NCBI RefSeq assembly: GCF_017876315.1
Contig: NZ_JAGINU010000002.1
Location: 217,543 to 281,542, forward strand
Length of the DNA stretch: 64,000 bases
Source of the DNA: Pseudonocardia parietis
GTDB lineage: Bacteria > Actinomycetota > Actinomycetes > Mycobacteriales > Pseudonocardiaceae
Direction: 5' to 3'
Positions 7,766-16,440 of this stretch are shown piece by piece. A program made the translations under genes and the position numbers. How positions within the stretch are numbered: the stretch's first letter is position 1; every line of letters starts with the position of its first letter. Under the pieces are notes generated by a model. The model was given only the letters and a program-made list of their open reading frames with translations. It did not search any database and was not told the origin of the DNA.

Positions 7766-8658
7766 GCTTCATCGACGCCCATGGCTTCCCGGCCGGTCTC
7801 GTACTGCGGGTCCTGGGCATCCCCGCCTCGACCTACTACGACTGGCGGACCCGCCGCGAGTATCCCTCGCGCCGTGAGCTCGACGATGCCGCACTGCTCG
7901 AGCAGATCGTCAAAGTGCGCAGCGTGAACGAGTACGCCGCGACCTATGGCTCGCCGCGGGTGTGGCTGGAGCTGCGCCGCCAGGGCGTGCGGGTCGGGCG
8001 CAAGCGCATCGAGCGGATCATGCGCGCCCACGGCCTGCAGGGCGCGCATCTGCGTCGGGGTTGGAAGCACGGCTCGACCCGGCAGGATCCGAACCACACC
8101 GCCGCCCCGGATCGGGTCGAACGCAACTTCCGGGCCGACGCGCCGAACCGGCTTTGGGTGGCGGATCTGACGCGGCTGGTCACCGGGGAGGGTGTGCTGT
8201 GGCTGGCCAGCGTGCGGGATGCGTTCGCCAACCGGGTCGTCGGTTGGGCCACCGGTGAGCGGGCGACCACTGCGTTGGTGCTCACCGCCCTGGATCATGC
8301 GCTGCGCTCGCGTCAGGTGCGCTCCGGAGAGTTGATCTTCCACAGCGACAAGGGCGCCCAGTACACGGCGCTGCGATTCACCCAGCGCCTGGTCGACGCG
8401 GGTGTCGCGCCCTCGACAGGGTCCACAGGCGACAGTTACGACAACGCTTTGGCTGAGAACCTGTGGTCCACGCTCAAGATCGAGCTCGTGTACTGGCCGG
8501 GCACCACCTTCGCCACTCGTGCCGAGGCCGAGCACGCCCTGCTGCGCTACATCGACGGCTGGTACAACCCCCGCCGGATCCAGGCCGGGCTCGGCGGGCT
8601 CTCACCCGACGAGTACGAGGACGCCTACCATCGATCCCAGCGCGACGATCACAGATGA
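7756..8658 (+). CDS. IS3-family OrfB (DDE integrase domain)
   Basis: This is the 300-residue catalytic half of the IS3 transposase. An HTH_21 segment (YGSPRVWLELRRQGVRVGRK) precedes the rve integrase core. The DDE residues are seen in WVADLTRL (first Asp), FHSDKGAQYTA (second Asp) and AENLWSTLKIEL (Glu). The C-terminus YNPRRIQAGLGGLSPDEYE is typical. It may start at GTG 7756 or ATG 7762, or only be made as an OrfAB fusion. It strand-transfers the element ends described at 7383 and 8688. The gene appears intact. Confidence 0.95.
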   Translation: MVMSFIDAHGFPAGLVLRVLGIPASTYYDWRTRREYPSRRELDDAALLEQIVKVRSVNEYAATYGSPRVWLELRRQGVRVGRKRIERIMRAHGLQGAHLRRGWKHGSTRQDPNHTAAPDRVERNFRADAPNRLWVADLTRLVTGEGVLWLASVRDAFANRVVGWATGERATTALVLTALDHALRSRQVRSGELIFHSDKGAQYTALRFTQRLVDAGVAPSTGSTGDSYDNALAENLWSTLKIELVYWPGTTFATRAEAEHALLRYIDGWYNPRRIQAGLGGLSPDEYEDAYHRSQRDDHR

Positions 8659-8738
8659 CCCGGACTCCGGGAAACCGGGGGAACCTCACCCCGGCTGGTG
8701 CGTGCCGCCCTGCCCGGTCGAACGAGTACAGGACGGTC

Positions 8739-9839
8739 ATGCCCACGATGACACACCCCCACCCCGCTGACACCGCCGTCCCCGGCGAGCCCCGCCAGGT
8801 CACCGGCGGGGTCGACACCCACAAAGACACCCACACCGCCGCCGCCCTCGACCAGGCCACCGGCCAGCTACTGGGACACGCCCAGTTCCCGGCCACCGCA
8901 GCCGGCTACGCCGCGCTGGTGTCCTGGCTGCAGACCTTCGGGCTGCTGGTCCGGGTCGGGGTCGAGGGCACCGGCGTCTACGGCGCCGGCCTGGCCCGCC
9001 ACCTACACACCGCCGCGATCACCGTGGTCGAGGTCGACCGCCCGGACCGCAAGACCCGCCGCTGGCAAGGCAAGTCCGACCCGGTCGACGCCGAGGCCGC
9101 CGCCCGCGCCGCCCTGGCCGGACGCGCCACCGGTGTCCCCAAGCAGCGCGACGGACGAGTCGAAGCCCTGCGGGCGCTGCGCGTGGCTCGCCGCTCCGCG
9201 GTCGCCGCCCGCGCCGAGGCCCAGACCCAGATCCGATCACTGCTGATCACTGCCCCCGACGAGCTGCGCACCCATCTCGCGCCCATGAGGCTGCGGGAGC
9301 TGCTGACCCACTGCGCCACCCGACGCCCCGACCCCGCCCACGCCGACCAGCCCGAGACCGCGACTCTGATCGCGCTGCGCAGCCTGGCCCGCCGCCACCG
9401 CGAGCTGACCACCGAGATCGACGACATCGAGTCGTTGATCGCGCCGCTGGTGACCGCGATCAACCCGAGCCTGGCTGCGATGCACGGGGTTGGTCCCGAC
9501 GTCGCCGGACAGCTCCTGGTCACCGCGGGCGAGAACCCGCACCGACTGCGGTCCGAGGCCGCGTTCGCGATGCTCTGCGGGGCCGCACCACTGCCCGCGT
9601 CGTCCGGGCGCACCCACCGCCACCGACTCAACCGCGGCGGGGACCGACAAGCCAACGCCGCGCTCTACCGGATCGTGCTCTGCCGACTGCGCTGGGACCC
9701 ACGCACCCGCGACTACGCCGACCGCCGCACCGCCGAAGGCATGAGCAAGAAAGAGATCATCCGCTGCCTCAAGCGCTACATCGCCCGAGACATCTACCGC
9801 GCCCTACTCACCACCCACGACCTCGAACCCGCCGCTTGA
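8739..9839 (+). CDS. IS110-family transposase
   Basis: This 366-residue DEDD transposase has an N-terminal RuvC-like domain (DEDD_Tnp_IS110) with GVDTHKDTH, GVEGTGVYG and KSDPVDAEAAARAAL supplying the acidic residues. The C-terminal transposase_20 domain has MHGVGPDVAGQLLV and the serine-containing PASSGRTHRHRLNRGG. ATG 8739 was chosen; ATG 8748 is also possible. IS110 elements lack inverted repeats and encode a bridge RNA in a flanking non-coding segment, so exact ends cannot be set. The left flank starts right at the IS3 target site and the right flank ends before the rhodanese at 9901. The gene appears intact. Confidence 0.93.
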   Translation: MPTMTHPHPADTAVPGEPRQVTGGVDTHKDTHTAAALDQATGQLLGHAQFPATAAGYAALVSWLQTFGLLVRVGVEGTGVYGAGLARHLHTAAITVVEVDRPDRKTRRWQGKSDPVDAEAAARAALAGRATGVPKQRDGRVEALRALRVARRSAVAARAEAQTQIRSLLITAPDELRTHLAPMRLRELLTHCATRRPDPAHADQPETATLIALRSLARRHRELTTEIDDIESLIAPLVTAINPSLAAMHGVGPDVAGQLLVTAGENPHRLRSEAAFAMLCGAAPLPASSGRTHRHRLNRGGDRQANAALYRIVLCRLRWDPRTRDYADRRTAEGMSKKEIIRCLKRYIARDIYRALLTTHDLEPAA

Positions 9840-9900
9840 CATCCATAGGAGCATCCGCCGCGATCTGATCTACGCCTCCCGACACGAAGGAGCACCGCTC

Positions 9901-10216
9901 ATGACCGTCCGTGAGATCTCCGTCGATGACCTCGCCGCCGCCCGCGAGGCAGGCGAGGTGACCGTGATCGACGTCCGCAACCCCGACGAGTACGCCGAGG
10001 GCCCACATCCGCGGCGCCCGCCTGATTCCGTTGCCCGAACTCGGTGACCGCCTCGCCGAGGTCCCCACCGACCGTCCGGTGCACCTCGTGTGCCAGTCCG
10101 GCGGTCGCAGCGCCCAAGGCGCCGAACTGCTCACTGCGGCCGGACTCGACGCGGTATCGGTCACCGGCGGCACCCGGGGCTGGATCGCCTCCGGGCACCC
10201 CACCACCACCGGATAG
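9901..10216 (+). pseudogene. Rhodanese-domain protein broken by a one-base frameshift
   Basis: ATG 9901 follows GAAGGAG. The frame starts as a normal single-domain rhodanese (MTVREISVDDLAAARE, then VTVIDVRNPDEYAEG), but at about 10005 an extra C in GGGCCCACATCC changes the frame. The expected continuation (HIRGARLIPLPELGDRLAE, active-site loop VCQSGGRS, GLDAVSVTGGTRGW) reads on in the +1 frame to TAG 10214-10216. Removing one C would restore a 105-residue protein. It is either a recent null allele or a single base error in the assembly. The IS110 element just upstream may also have separated it from its promoter. Confidence 0.8.
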
Positions 10217-10221
10217 CGCGC

Positions 10222-10235
10222 CACCCCACCGGGTA
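10222..10235. promoter_or_regulatory. CstR/CsoR-type operator upstream of SHOCT-multicopper oxidase
   Basis: CACCCCACCGGGTA matches the site at 4235 (TACCCTACCGGGTA) in all but two bases and keeps the ACCC and GGGTA arms. It lies about 80 bases before the SHOCT gene start, so the CsoR-family repressor may control this pair too. Confidence 0.45.
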
Positions 10236-10313
10236 GCCGAGCCGGATCACTGCACTGCACGAGAGCGACATCCGACGCCCCCTGCACCGAGGTGGGCGCC
10301 GGGCGAGGAGGTC

Positions 10314-10574
10314 ATGACGATGATGGGTGGATCGATGATGGGCTGGGCTTGGGTATGGCCGGTCCTGGTGCTGATCGGGCTGATACTGCTGGGCTATGTC
10401 GTGTTCCGGCTCGCCCAGAGCCGCGCACGTGCCGGCGCGGCACCGGGCGAGGGAACCCGGTCGGCGGGACTGCCGCAGGCTCGCCCGTCGGCGCGGCAGA
10501 TCCTCGACGAGCGCTACGCCCGCGGCGAGATCGACGAGGACGAGTACCACCACCGCCGCGACGAGCTGGCATGA
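10314..10574 (+). CDS. Small SHOCT-domain membrane protein, copy 1
   Basis: This 86-residue protein starts at ATG 10314 after GAGGAGGTC. A Met-rich N-terminus (MTMMGGSMMGW) leads into one transmembrane helix (VWPVLVLIGLILLGYVVF). A linker and a C-terminal SHOCT motif follow (ARQILDERYARGEIDEDEY). SHOCT domains are short oligomerisation segments at protein ends. Its stop overlaps the multicopper oxidase start (ATGA), so the two are translationally coupled, and the same gene pair recurs at 57815-58618. A membrane partner or stability factor for the oxidase is a reasonable inference; no activity can be read from the sequence. Confidence 0.85.
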   Translation: MTMMGGSMMGWAWVWPVLVLIGLILLGYVVFRLAQSRARAGAAPGEGTRSAGLPQARPSARQILDERYARGEIDEDEYHHRRDELA

Positions 10575-12055
10575 GCGCGGCGACCTCGATCAGCCGACGC
10601 CGCGCGCTGGGACTGGCAGGGCTCGGCGCCGCCGCCGTTGCGGCCGGTGCCACCGGCTGGCTCGGCGGATTCTCCGGTGCCGGGACCGGCCGGCTACGGC
10701 TCCCCGCCGGGGAACCGTTGCAGGACCCAGCCGTAGCGCCCAGCCGCAGCGGGCGACTCGCGGTGGAACTCACCGCCGCCCCGGGGGCGAGACTGGGCGG
10801 GCAGGACACCGCCGCGCTCGGCTACAACGGCTCCACGCCCGGCCCGACGCTGCGGGTCCGTCCCGGCGACGAGCTCGCCGTGCGGCTGACCAACCGGCTC
10901 GACCAGCCCACCAACCTGCACACCCACGGCCTGCGGGTGTCCCCGCAGGCCAACAGCGACAACCCGTTTGTGCGGGTCGACCCCGGCACCTCGTTCGACT
11001 ACCTGTACCGGATCCCGCCCGATCACCCCGCGGGGACGTTCTGGTATCACCCGCATCACCATGGCGTAGTCGCCGACCAGATCTTCGCCGGCTTGGCAGG
11101 GGTCCTGCTGGTCGACCCGCATCCCGGGCCAGGCGCCCCAGAGCCGGCGGTCTCCACGGACCGGGTGCTGCTGATCACCGACACCACCCTCGACAGCGGC
11201 GGACAGATCGTGGACCCGACTGCCATGGACCGGGCCATGGGCCGCCAGGGCGAAATGGTGCTGGTTAACGGCCAGTACCAGCCCACCATCCCCGCCACCC
11301 CCGGCGCGACCCAACGCTGGCGGGTCATCAACGGCTGCGTGTCGCGGGCGCTGGCGATCGGCCTGCAAGACCACCAACTCGGGCTCATCGCCTACGACGG
11401 CACGTTCCTTCCCGCACCCGCAACCCGCGACCGGGTCGTGCTCGCGCCCGGAAACCGCGCCGACGTCGTTGTCCGTCCCGGCGCCGCCGGGCCCTACGCC
11501 CTGCGCACCGACCCGGTCGAGCGCGGCGGCATGGGCGGCATGATGGGCGGCGGCACCGCCACCAGCGGGTCCACGACTCTGGCCACCATGATCGCCGCCG
11601 GGACACCGGTCACCGCGCCCCCGCTGCCGGCGGCTCTCCCCGCTGAAACCCCCGCCGCCGGCGGCGCATCCGCTCAGCGGCAGATCACCTTCCAGATGGG
11701 CATGGGTGGCATGGCCGCCGCAAGTGGGATGTCGTTCACAGTCGACGGCCGCACCTTCGACCCGCAGCGAGACGACCAAACCGTCGAGCTCGGCGCCATC
11801 GAGGACTGGCTCGTCACGAATCCGAGCCCACTAGCGCACCCCTTCCACCTGCACGTATGGCCATTCACCGTGCTCGCCACCAGCGACGGCACCCCACCAC
11901 TCGGGGTCCCCCAAGACGTCGTACTGGTCCCTGCACAAGGCTGGGCACGGATCCGGATCCCGTTCACCACCCACCCCGGGCGCAGCGTCTACCACTGCCA
12001 CATCCTCGACCACGAAGACGCCGGCATGATGGCCACGATCAACGTCCGGGCTTGA
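10571..12055 (+). CDS. Tat-exported multicopper oxidase (CueO/CopA-like)
   Basis: The product has 494 residues. A twin-arginine signal (SISRRRALGLAGLGAAAVAA) sends it folded across the membrane. All four copper-ligand motifs are present in order: HTHGL, FWYHPHHHG, HPFHLHVWPF and YHCHILDHEDAGMM, forming the type 1 site and the trinuclear cluster. A methionine-rich segment (GGMGGMMGGG and later MGMGGMAAASGM) fits cuprous oxidases that detoxify Cu(I), though the substrate is not proven. The gene overlaps the SHOCT gene and has an operator-like site upstream. A decayed homologue lies at 58054-58618 and a scrap of another at 42299-42461. It is intact. Confidence 0.93.
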   Translation: MSAATSISRRRALGLAGLGAAAVAAGATGWLGGFSGAGTGRLRLPAGEPLQDPAVAPSRSGRLAVELTAAPGARLGGQDTAALGYNGSTPGPTLRVRPGDELAVRLTNRLDQPTNLHTHGLRVSPQANSDNPFVRVDPGTSFDYLYRIPPDHPAGTFWYHPHHHGVVADQIFAGLAGVLLVDPHPGPGAPEPAVSTDRVLLITDTTLDSGGQIVDPTAMDRAMGRQGEMVLVNGQYQPTIPATPGATQRWRVINGCVSRALAIGLQDHQLGLIAYDGTFLPAPATRDRVVLAPGNRADVVVRPGAAGPYALRTDPVERGGMGGMMGGGTATSGSTTLATMIAAGTPVTAPPLPAALPAETPAAGGASAQRQITFQMGMGGMAAASGMSFTVDGRTFDPQRDDQTVELGAIEDWLVTNPSPLAHPFHLHVWPFTVLATSDGTPPLGVPQDVVLVPAQGWARIRIPFTTHPGRSVYHCHILDHEDAGMMATINVRA

Positions 12056-12540
12056 GGAGCGCGGCGCACCAATGTCGTATCCAGCGGTCGGCGGCGGCGG
12101 TGGCGGTACTGCGCCTGAGCCTGCGTCTCGTGATCGGTCGTTGCGGCACGGCGCCACCACTGTCGCGCCCCGGCGCCCCAGCGCCGTCGGACCGCTGCCC
12201 ACGCACGAACTCATCCCTCGAAACGATCAGTGCCGGCATGGGTCGCTTCTCGACACCGGTCGACCGGCGGCCCGTGAGCCCGCTGCGGTACGACGGTATA
12301 AGGACAGCGCTCCCGCACCACGAGGGTGGCGTGGATGCTCCGGTTGCGGCGAATTGGCGACCGGCAACTGCTGCCTCTCCCCGGAGCGCTCGGCCGCCGT
12401 GATGGTTCCCGGGGTGAGAAACAGGCCGTGTCCCGGTGGCGCCGCGTGCGCTGCCAGGGGTCAGGGACCGAGCCGTGTGCTTCGAGCGGTCACGGGCTGG
12501 CCCTGGGGCCAGCGACAGTGCGGTCGGTGGGGTCACCGCG
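12056..12540. other. Non-coding stretch, nothing recognised
   Basis: About 485 bases follow the multicopper oxidase. Open frames exist on both strands but show arginine- and proline-heavy shadow composition and no start with a ribosome-binding site. It ends at the stop of a decayed ArsR relic on the other strand. Confidence 0.4.
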
Positions 12541-12717
12541 TCATCGGTGCCGCCGGGGATGGGGTCCGTTGGTCGTGATGGGGGTGTCGTGAACAAGGTG
12601 GCCGGCGAAGCCGAGGGCTTCCTCGATCAGGGCCACCAGGTGGGTGCTGGCCAACCGGTAGATCATGCGTCGGCCCTCCCGGTGGGTGCGGACCAGGCCC
12701 ACCATGCGGAGCCGAGC
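12541..12717 (-). pseudogene. ArsR-family regulator, C-terminal relic
   Basis: On the minus strand, a frame ending at TGA 12541 reads LRMVGLVRTHREGRRMIYRL followed by ASTHLVALIEEALGFAGHLV. This is the wing and last helix of an ArsR-family winged-helix repressor. The recognition helix and N-terminus are missing; upstream the frame passes into the methyltransferase relic. It seems to be a deletion product joining two genes. Its former ligand cannot be told. Confidence 0.6.
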
Positions 12718-12724
12718 GGGGCCA

Positions 12725-13143
12725 GGTCGACCGGCGCGTCCCCGCGGTTGAACCGGGTCTGGGGCACGTCAATCTCCGAGATATCGACGGCCACCAACTC
12801 CTCACACAGTGCTGCCAGTGATTCGGTGAAGAGGCCTTCGGCGCACCCGACCTCAAGACCTCGAGTGACGTGTCGGTCGCCGAGTACTCGGATGATGTCG
12901 GCGTACTTCTGCTGCTCGTAGGCATTCGTTTGCTCGATCGTAGGGGTCGATGCCCGAGCTGAACAGGGACTGTTGCATCGACTTACCCCAGCTGGGTTGC
13001 CATAGCCACGACCATTCGGCAAACCGTGCGGTGAGCTCCGGCCGGCGTCGCAGCGTCGCAGCGGCGAGGCTGCGTAGCGGTGCAGTTGCCAGACCGGTGC
13101 TCCGGTTGATCGCGCGTCGGATGGCCTGACGTAGGTTAGGCAT
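12725..13143 (-). pseudogene. Frameshifted, truncated SAM-dependent methyltransferase
   Basis: ATG 13143 begins MPNLRQAIRRAINRSTGLA and reads to IDPYDRANE. A shift near 12945 then gives YEQQKYADIIRVLGD and the SAM-binding motif GLEVGCAEGLFTESLAA, with VAVDIS as motif II. The layout resembles NodS-like or SAM methyltransferases that sit in polysaccharide clusters. The C-terminal half is gone and replaced by the ArsR relic. The start overlaps the end of the flippase gene by eight bases, so it was once the second gene of that operon. Confidence 0.7.
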
Positions 13144-14446
13144 CGAGCTTTCCTTTCGGCACCTGCTGGGGTGCGATCGCGCGCACCCGGGCAGGTTGGG
13201 TGCTGAGCAGCGTCGCCGCGGCGACGATATGGACGCCGACGAAGACCCAAGCCGCACTAAGCGCGACACTTCCAGCGACGGTCGGTACGACCGCCAATGA
13301 GGCAAGGGTCGTCGCGGCCACAGCAATGTGTGGGCGGGCGAATCCTGTCGCATCCCCGATTGCCTGGCGGACGCCGAGGACATGGACGACGATCAACCGC
13401 GCCGCTGCACCGGCGAGCAGAATGCGCAGCGCGCTTGTTAGCTCGACGTACTGTGGCCCGAAGATTCCGAGCAAGGGGCCGGCGAACACGGCTCCGATAG
13501 CCAACGCAGGAAGAAAGAGCGCGAGAAGACGACGGAGGGCGCGACGTGCCTGCGTCACAACGCGGCCGGGATTTCTGGCAACGGTGCTCGAGAGCGAGCT
13601 GACGAAGTAGGTGGCCACGATGTCGATGACCGCGACGGCCTGCCAGACGATGAAGAACCGGCCGCCGACGTCCGGGCCGAACCGGAAGGTGATCAGTAGC
13701 GGGACTTGGTGGTAGAGCAACGCCAGGGCGAGCGAGCCGACCCAGGTGGGGCCGAGGAATCCCACGACCTCGCGGCGTGCGGGGAGGTTCGAGCTCTCTG
13801 CTGCGGCACGTCCGTGTCGTACCGTCACGACGACCGCGGCGATTCCGAACACGACAGCGCAGGCCACGATCGGACCCACCCAGGCCCACAGCAGGGCCGT
13901 AGCGTCGGCGCCGGCGCCAAGCAGCAGCAGGATGGTGATTCGGCTGCTTCCGAGCAGGAGGTTGCGCGCAACGGACCACCAGGGCTTGTCCACTGCAACC
14001 ATGATGAAGTCGAGCAGATGCAGGGTACTCCAGCCGACGGCGGCCAGAACGAACACGGCCACGGCGGGCGCTCCACCACCGGCGGCTTGGCGGATCACCT
14101 CGGTGCCGGGCAACAGAAGGTAGAGCGGCGCCACAATGGCCGTTGCGATGGTTGCGCCCAGCAGGCTACGACCGACCAAGGCCGCAACGCGGCGCCCACC
14201 GGTCGGCACCCAGCGCATGAGCGCGACACCTAGATTGAATTCGGTGAAGCCCGCCACCAGCAGGAATCCTGAAACGAACGCCGAGACTTCTCCCACGGCG
14301 GTCGGCGAGACGAACCGGGCTGCGAGTACCCAGCTCAACATCCCCGCGCCAGCGCTAAGCGCCGCGCTGATCGACAGCGCCAGCCCATTGGTCCAGGAAC
14401 GGTCTGGTCTGGAGGTGCCATCGGCATCCGACGCTAGTCGTGGCAT
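13136..14446 (-). CDS. Polysaccharide export flippase (Wzx/MVF-type membrane protein)
   Basis: This is a 436-residue integral membrane protein with 12-14 hydrophobic segments spread along its length, for example LALSISAALSAGAGMLSWVL near the N-terminus and LFLPALAIGAVFAGPLLGIF later. The pattern and length fit the polysaccharide biosynthesis (Wzx-like) branch of the MATE/MVF superfamily, which flips lipid-linked sugars or teichoic-type polymers. ATG 14446 (MPRLASD) was preferred to ATG 14464. A decayed methyltransferase follows it with an overlap. The substrate is unknown. The specific subfamily is inferred from topology, not from signature residues. Confidence 0.75.
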   Translation of the reverse strand: MPRLASDADGTSRPDRSWTNGLALSISAALSAGAGMLSWVLAARFVSPTAVGEVSAFVSGFLLVAGFTEFNLGVALMRWVPTGGRRVAALVGRSLLGATIATAIVAPLYLLLPGTEVIRQAAGGGAPAVAVFVLAAVGWSTLHLLDFIMVAVDKPWWSVARNLLLGSSRITILLLLGAGADATALLWAWVGPIVACAVVFGIAAVVVTVRHGRAAAESSNLPARREVVGFLGPTWVGSLALALLYHQVPLLITFRFGPDVGGRFFIVWQAVAVIDIVATYFVSSLSSTVARNPGRVVTQARRALRRLLALFLPALAIGAVFAGPLLGIFGPQYVELTSALRILLAGAAARLIVVHVLGVRQAIGDATGFARPHIAVAATTLASLAVVPTVAGSVALSAAWVFVGVHIVAAATLLSTQPARVRAIAPQQVPKGKLDA

Positions 14447-14895
14447 CGGTGCACTCCGCCACACCTCGCCGGTCGACGGTGTCGCCGCTCGGCGAACCGA
14501 TGTTCTCGGCCAACATGTGCGGCTCGGTCCGGCGCCCGGCTATCGGCCACGTACCTTCTGCGGACGGGATGAGGGAGCCTGCGTGTGGCTCTTCGGCGGA
14601 GCTGGACGGCAGTCACGTGTCTGCGTCGCTCAGGTGCGAGAAGGCCTGCTGACGCCGGCCGTAGGCATCGGGCTTCAAAGGCCGACTGCGATGAGCGCGG
14701 ATATAGCTGCGGCGCGCGGGCGCAGGGCCGTCATCGTCCGCGGGGTTGGTTGTGTACAAGATCCCTCCGCGTGATGAGAAACCAAATCGGCGATTGCGCG
14801 CGTGGTAGAACCGTGTTCCATTCGCCACGGTTGCTGCTGTCCGGTCGATGAACCACTCCGACGCGTCCGGTGACGATCCGTAATAGTGCGGCCGC
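14447..14895. other. Non-coding stretch, nothing recognised
   Basis: About 450 bases lie between the flippase and the first thioredoxin-fold gene, both on the minus strand. No frame shows convincing coding character. The region should contain the flippase promoter, but no clear -10/-35 pair or palindrome was found. Confidence 0.4.
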
Positions 14896-15570
14896 TTACG
14901 GCTCTGCCAGGTATCGCTGTACTGTCCGGGCCACTTCGCCGGGTTCGGTGAAGACCACCGGCGAGGCCACTCGGCGTATTGATCCGTCGGGTCGCAGGAC
15001 GTAACTGGCTGGGATGGCATTGGGCACCTGGAGGGCCGCCCACAGCGTGCCGCGCGTGTCGACGACCGAGGGGTAGCGGGTGTCGAGATCGGCGAGCAGG
15101 CCTAGGGCCGAGGTGGCGTTGTCGCGTACATCGATGCCTACCACGGGCACCGCGCCGGGCAGCTCGGCGTAGGCGTTGAGCACCGGGATCTCCTCGCGGC
15201 AGGGCGTGCACCAGGACGCCCACACGTTGAGGAGCGCCGGTCGCCCCGCCAGCGCAGCGGCCAGGTCGACCGTGCCGGGAGCACCGAGACACGGGACCGT
15301 GATGCCGGCCAACGGCCCCCCGGGCGGCATCCCGACGCCCCCTGGCGTCGGACATGGCGCCAGGTCCGCGCGGGAGCGTAGCGGAGCCAGCTCGGCGTCG
15401 GGCGGCATCGCAATGAACGGCTTTTCGCCCGTCACCCGCCACGGCGACGTCTGCGGGTCGCCGGACGCGGAATCGTTGTCCTGCGGCCACAACGCCACGA
15501 TTCCGACGATTGCCAGCACGACGACGACAATCGTCCACAGCAGCTCCGAGCGCACGCCGGTCCGCAGCAT
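14896..15570 (-). CDS. Membrane-anchored TlpA/ResA-type thiol-disulfide protein
   Basis: The product has 224 residues. An N-terminal anchor (ELLWTIVVVVLAIVGIVALW) leads to an extracytoplasmic thioredoxin fold with active site WASWCTPCREE. GIDVRDNATSALGL and the cis-proline region NAIPASYVLRPDG complete the AhpC/TSA-TlpA pattern. Such proteins reduce apocytochrome c or other exported cysteine pairs. Extra cysteines lie before the domain (LAPCPTPGG and ITVPCLGAPG). ATG 15570 starts two bases after the upstream gene's stop and lies between it and the signal anchor. It is the third gene of a tight minus-strand unit. Another ResA homologue is at 53021-53683. Confidence 0.88.
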   Translation of the reverse strand: MLRTGVRSELLWTIVVVVLAIVGIVALWPQDNDSASGDPQTSPWRVTGEKPFIAMPPDAELAPLRSRADLAPCPTPGGVGMPPGGPLAGITVPCLGAPGTVDLAAALAGRPALLNVWASWCTPCREEIPVLNAYAELPGAVPVVGIDVRDNATSALGLLADLDTRYPSVVDTRGTLWAALQVPNAIPASYVLRPDGSIRRVASPVVFTEPGEVARTVQRYLAEP

Positions 15571-15571
15571 C

Positions 15572-16048
15572 TCAGCTCCCGAAACCCAGCGGCGCCCCGG
15601 AAGGGGGCTGCACCGGCACCGCTGTCCGCTGCTGTGGGCGCTGGCCGGCGAGTACCGCACGGGCCGGCCGCGGGTAGGTCGTCGGTCCGGCAGTATTCGC
15701 GACGACGGTGCCGGCCGGATCGAGCACGAAGGTCTCCGGCACGCCGAAGATCCCGCTGTCGCGGATGGCGCGCGGGCTGGGGACAGTCACATAGCGGTAG
15801 TCGTTCCCGCCGCGCCGCCTCGCATCCAGGAAGGCCACTACCGAGTCCGGGCCGTCCTGGTAGCCGATTCCGACGAGCATGACCCCGGCGTCGCGGTCCT
15901 GTTCGGCCACGGTGACCGACGCGGAGTGCTCCCTCTCCCGACAGGCGACGCACCACGAGGCCAAGAGGTTGACGGCGACGACGCGACCGCCGCCGCCCAG
16001 CTCGCTGTGAGAAGGTGTGCCGTCTTTCTCGATGTCGAGCAGCGTCAC
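15572..16048 (-). CDS. TlpA/DsbE-type thioredoxin-fold protein without signal peptide
   Basis: This 158-residue protein starts at GTG 16048, which overlaps the stop of the upstream gene (GTGA). The fold begins VTLLDIEKDG and has active site LLASWCVACREREH, with Val-Ala between the cysteines, and SGIFGVPETFVLDPAGTVV with the cis-Pro. The family (DsbE/CcmG/TlpA) handles thiol exchange on exported proteins. No signal peptide is visible; an upstream extension in the same frame adds only about 15 residues and no hydrophobic stretch. It may therefore act in the cytoplasm or depend on partners. It lies directly before the membrane-anchored paralogue. Confidence 0.8.
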   Translation of the reverse strand: MTLLDIEKDGTPSHSELGGGGRVVAVNLLASWCVACREREHSASVTVAEQDRDAGVMLVGIGYQDGPDSVVAFLDARRRGGNDYRYVTVPSPRAIRDSGIFGVPETFVLDPAGTVVANTAGPTTYPRPARAVLAGQRPQQRTAVPVQPPSGAPLGFGS

Positions 16049-16440
16049 CGTTGGTGCCGACCGGCCAGCGCGGGCATGGATCCGGCCTCGCACGGCGCGC
16101 CGCGTGCGAGCACGTGAAACGTGCTAGACCGGTGTCCCCCCGACCGGCGGACACGCATGATCGGTCGTCCCGCGCGCAGCGCGGCCAGCGCTTGCTCGAC
16201 CCGGTCGAGTACGGCCGTCCTGGTCCGATCATCGGTGCCGACAGGTTCGATCGTCACCGTTCCGAGGAACTCGGACGCCGAGCCGTACCACTCGTCCGCC
16301 CAGTTCACGACGAGCCGCGGGTTGTGTCCGATCCGCTCCTCGCCGATTGTCCGGTGGTCGAACCCGAGCATCGCCAGGATGGGGTCGTCGATGAGCGTGT
16401 CGATGATCTGCTGGTGCACGGTCTGGGGAGAAGTGCTCAC
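16045..16440 (-). CDS. Uncharacterised 131-residue protein, first gene of TlpA pair operon
   Basis: The frame starts at GTG 16440 with GGAG upstream and ends at TGA 16045, overlapping the following TlpA gene by four bases. The protein is soluble, with an acidic first half (QQIIDTLIDDPILAMLGFDH, then LVVNWADEWYGSASEF) and a basic end. I do not recognise a family. Translational coupling to two thiol-redox genes suggests that it acts with them. Codon use and the coupled start make it likely to be real. Confidence 0.6.
   Translation of the reverse strand: MSTSPQTVHQQIIDTLIDDPILAMLGFDHRTIGEERIGHNPRLVVNWADEWYGSASEFLGTVTIEPVGTDDRTRTAVLDRVEQALAALRAGRPIMRVRRSGGHRSSTFHVLARGAPCEAGSMPALAGRHQR

Larger units (their letters stand above)
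7383..8688 (+). mobile_element. Complete IS3-family insertion sequence with ends and target duplication
   Basis: The 1306-bp element is bounded by imperfect 26-bp terminal inverted repeats. The left end reads TGAGCTTCCCCCGCTTCGCC and the right end, on the other strand, TGAGGTTCCCCCGGTTTCCC; both continue GGAGTC. It is flanked by a 3-bp direct repeat, CCC at 7380-7382 and CCC at 8689-8691, the size usual for IS3. It carries orfA and orfB and looks intact. It inserted between the broken TauE gene and the IS110 gene. Confidence 0.85.
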
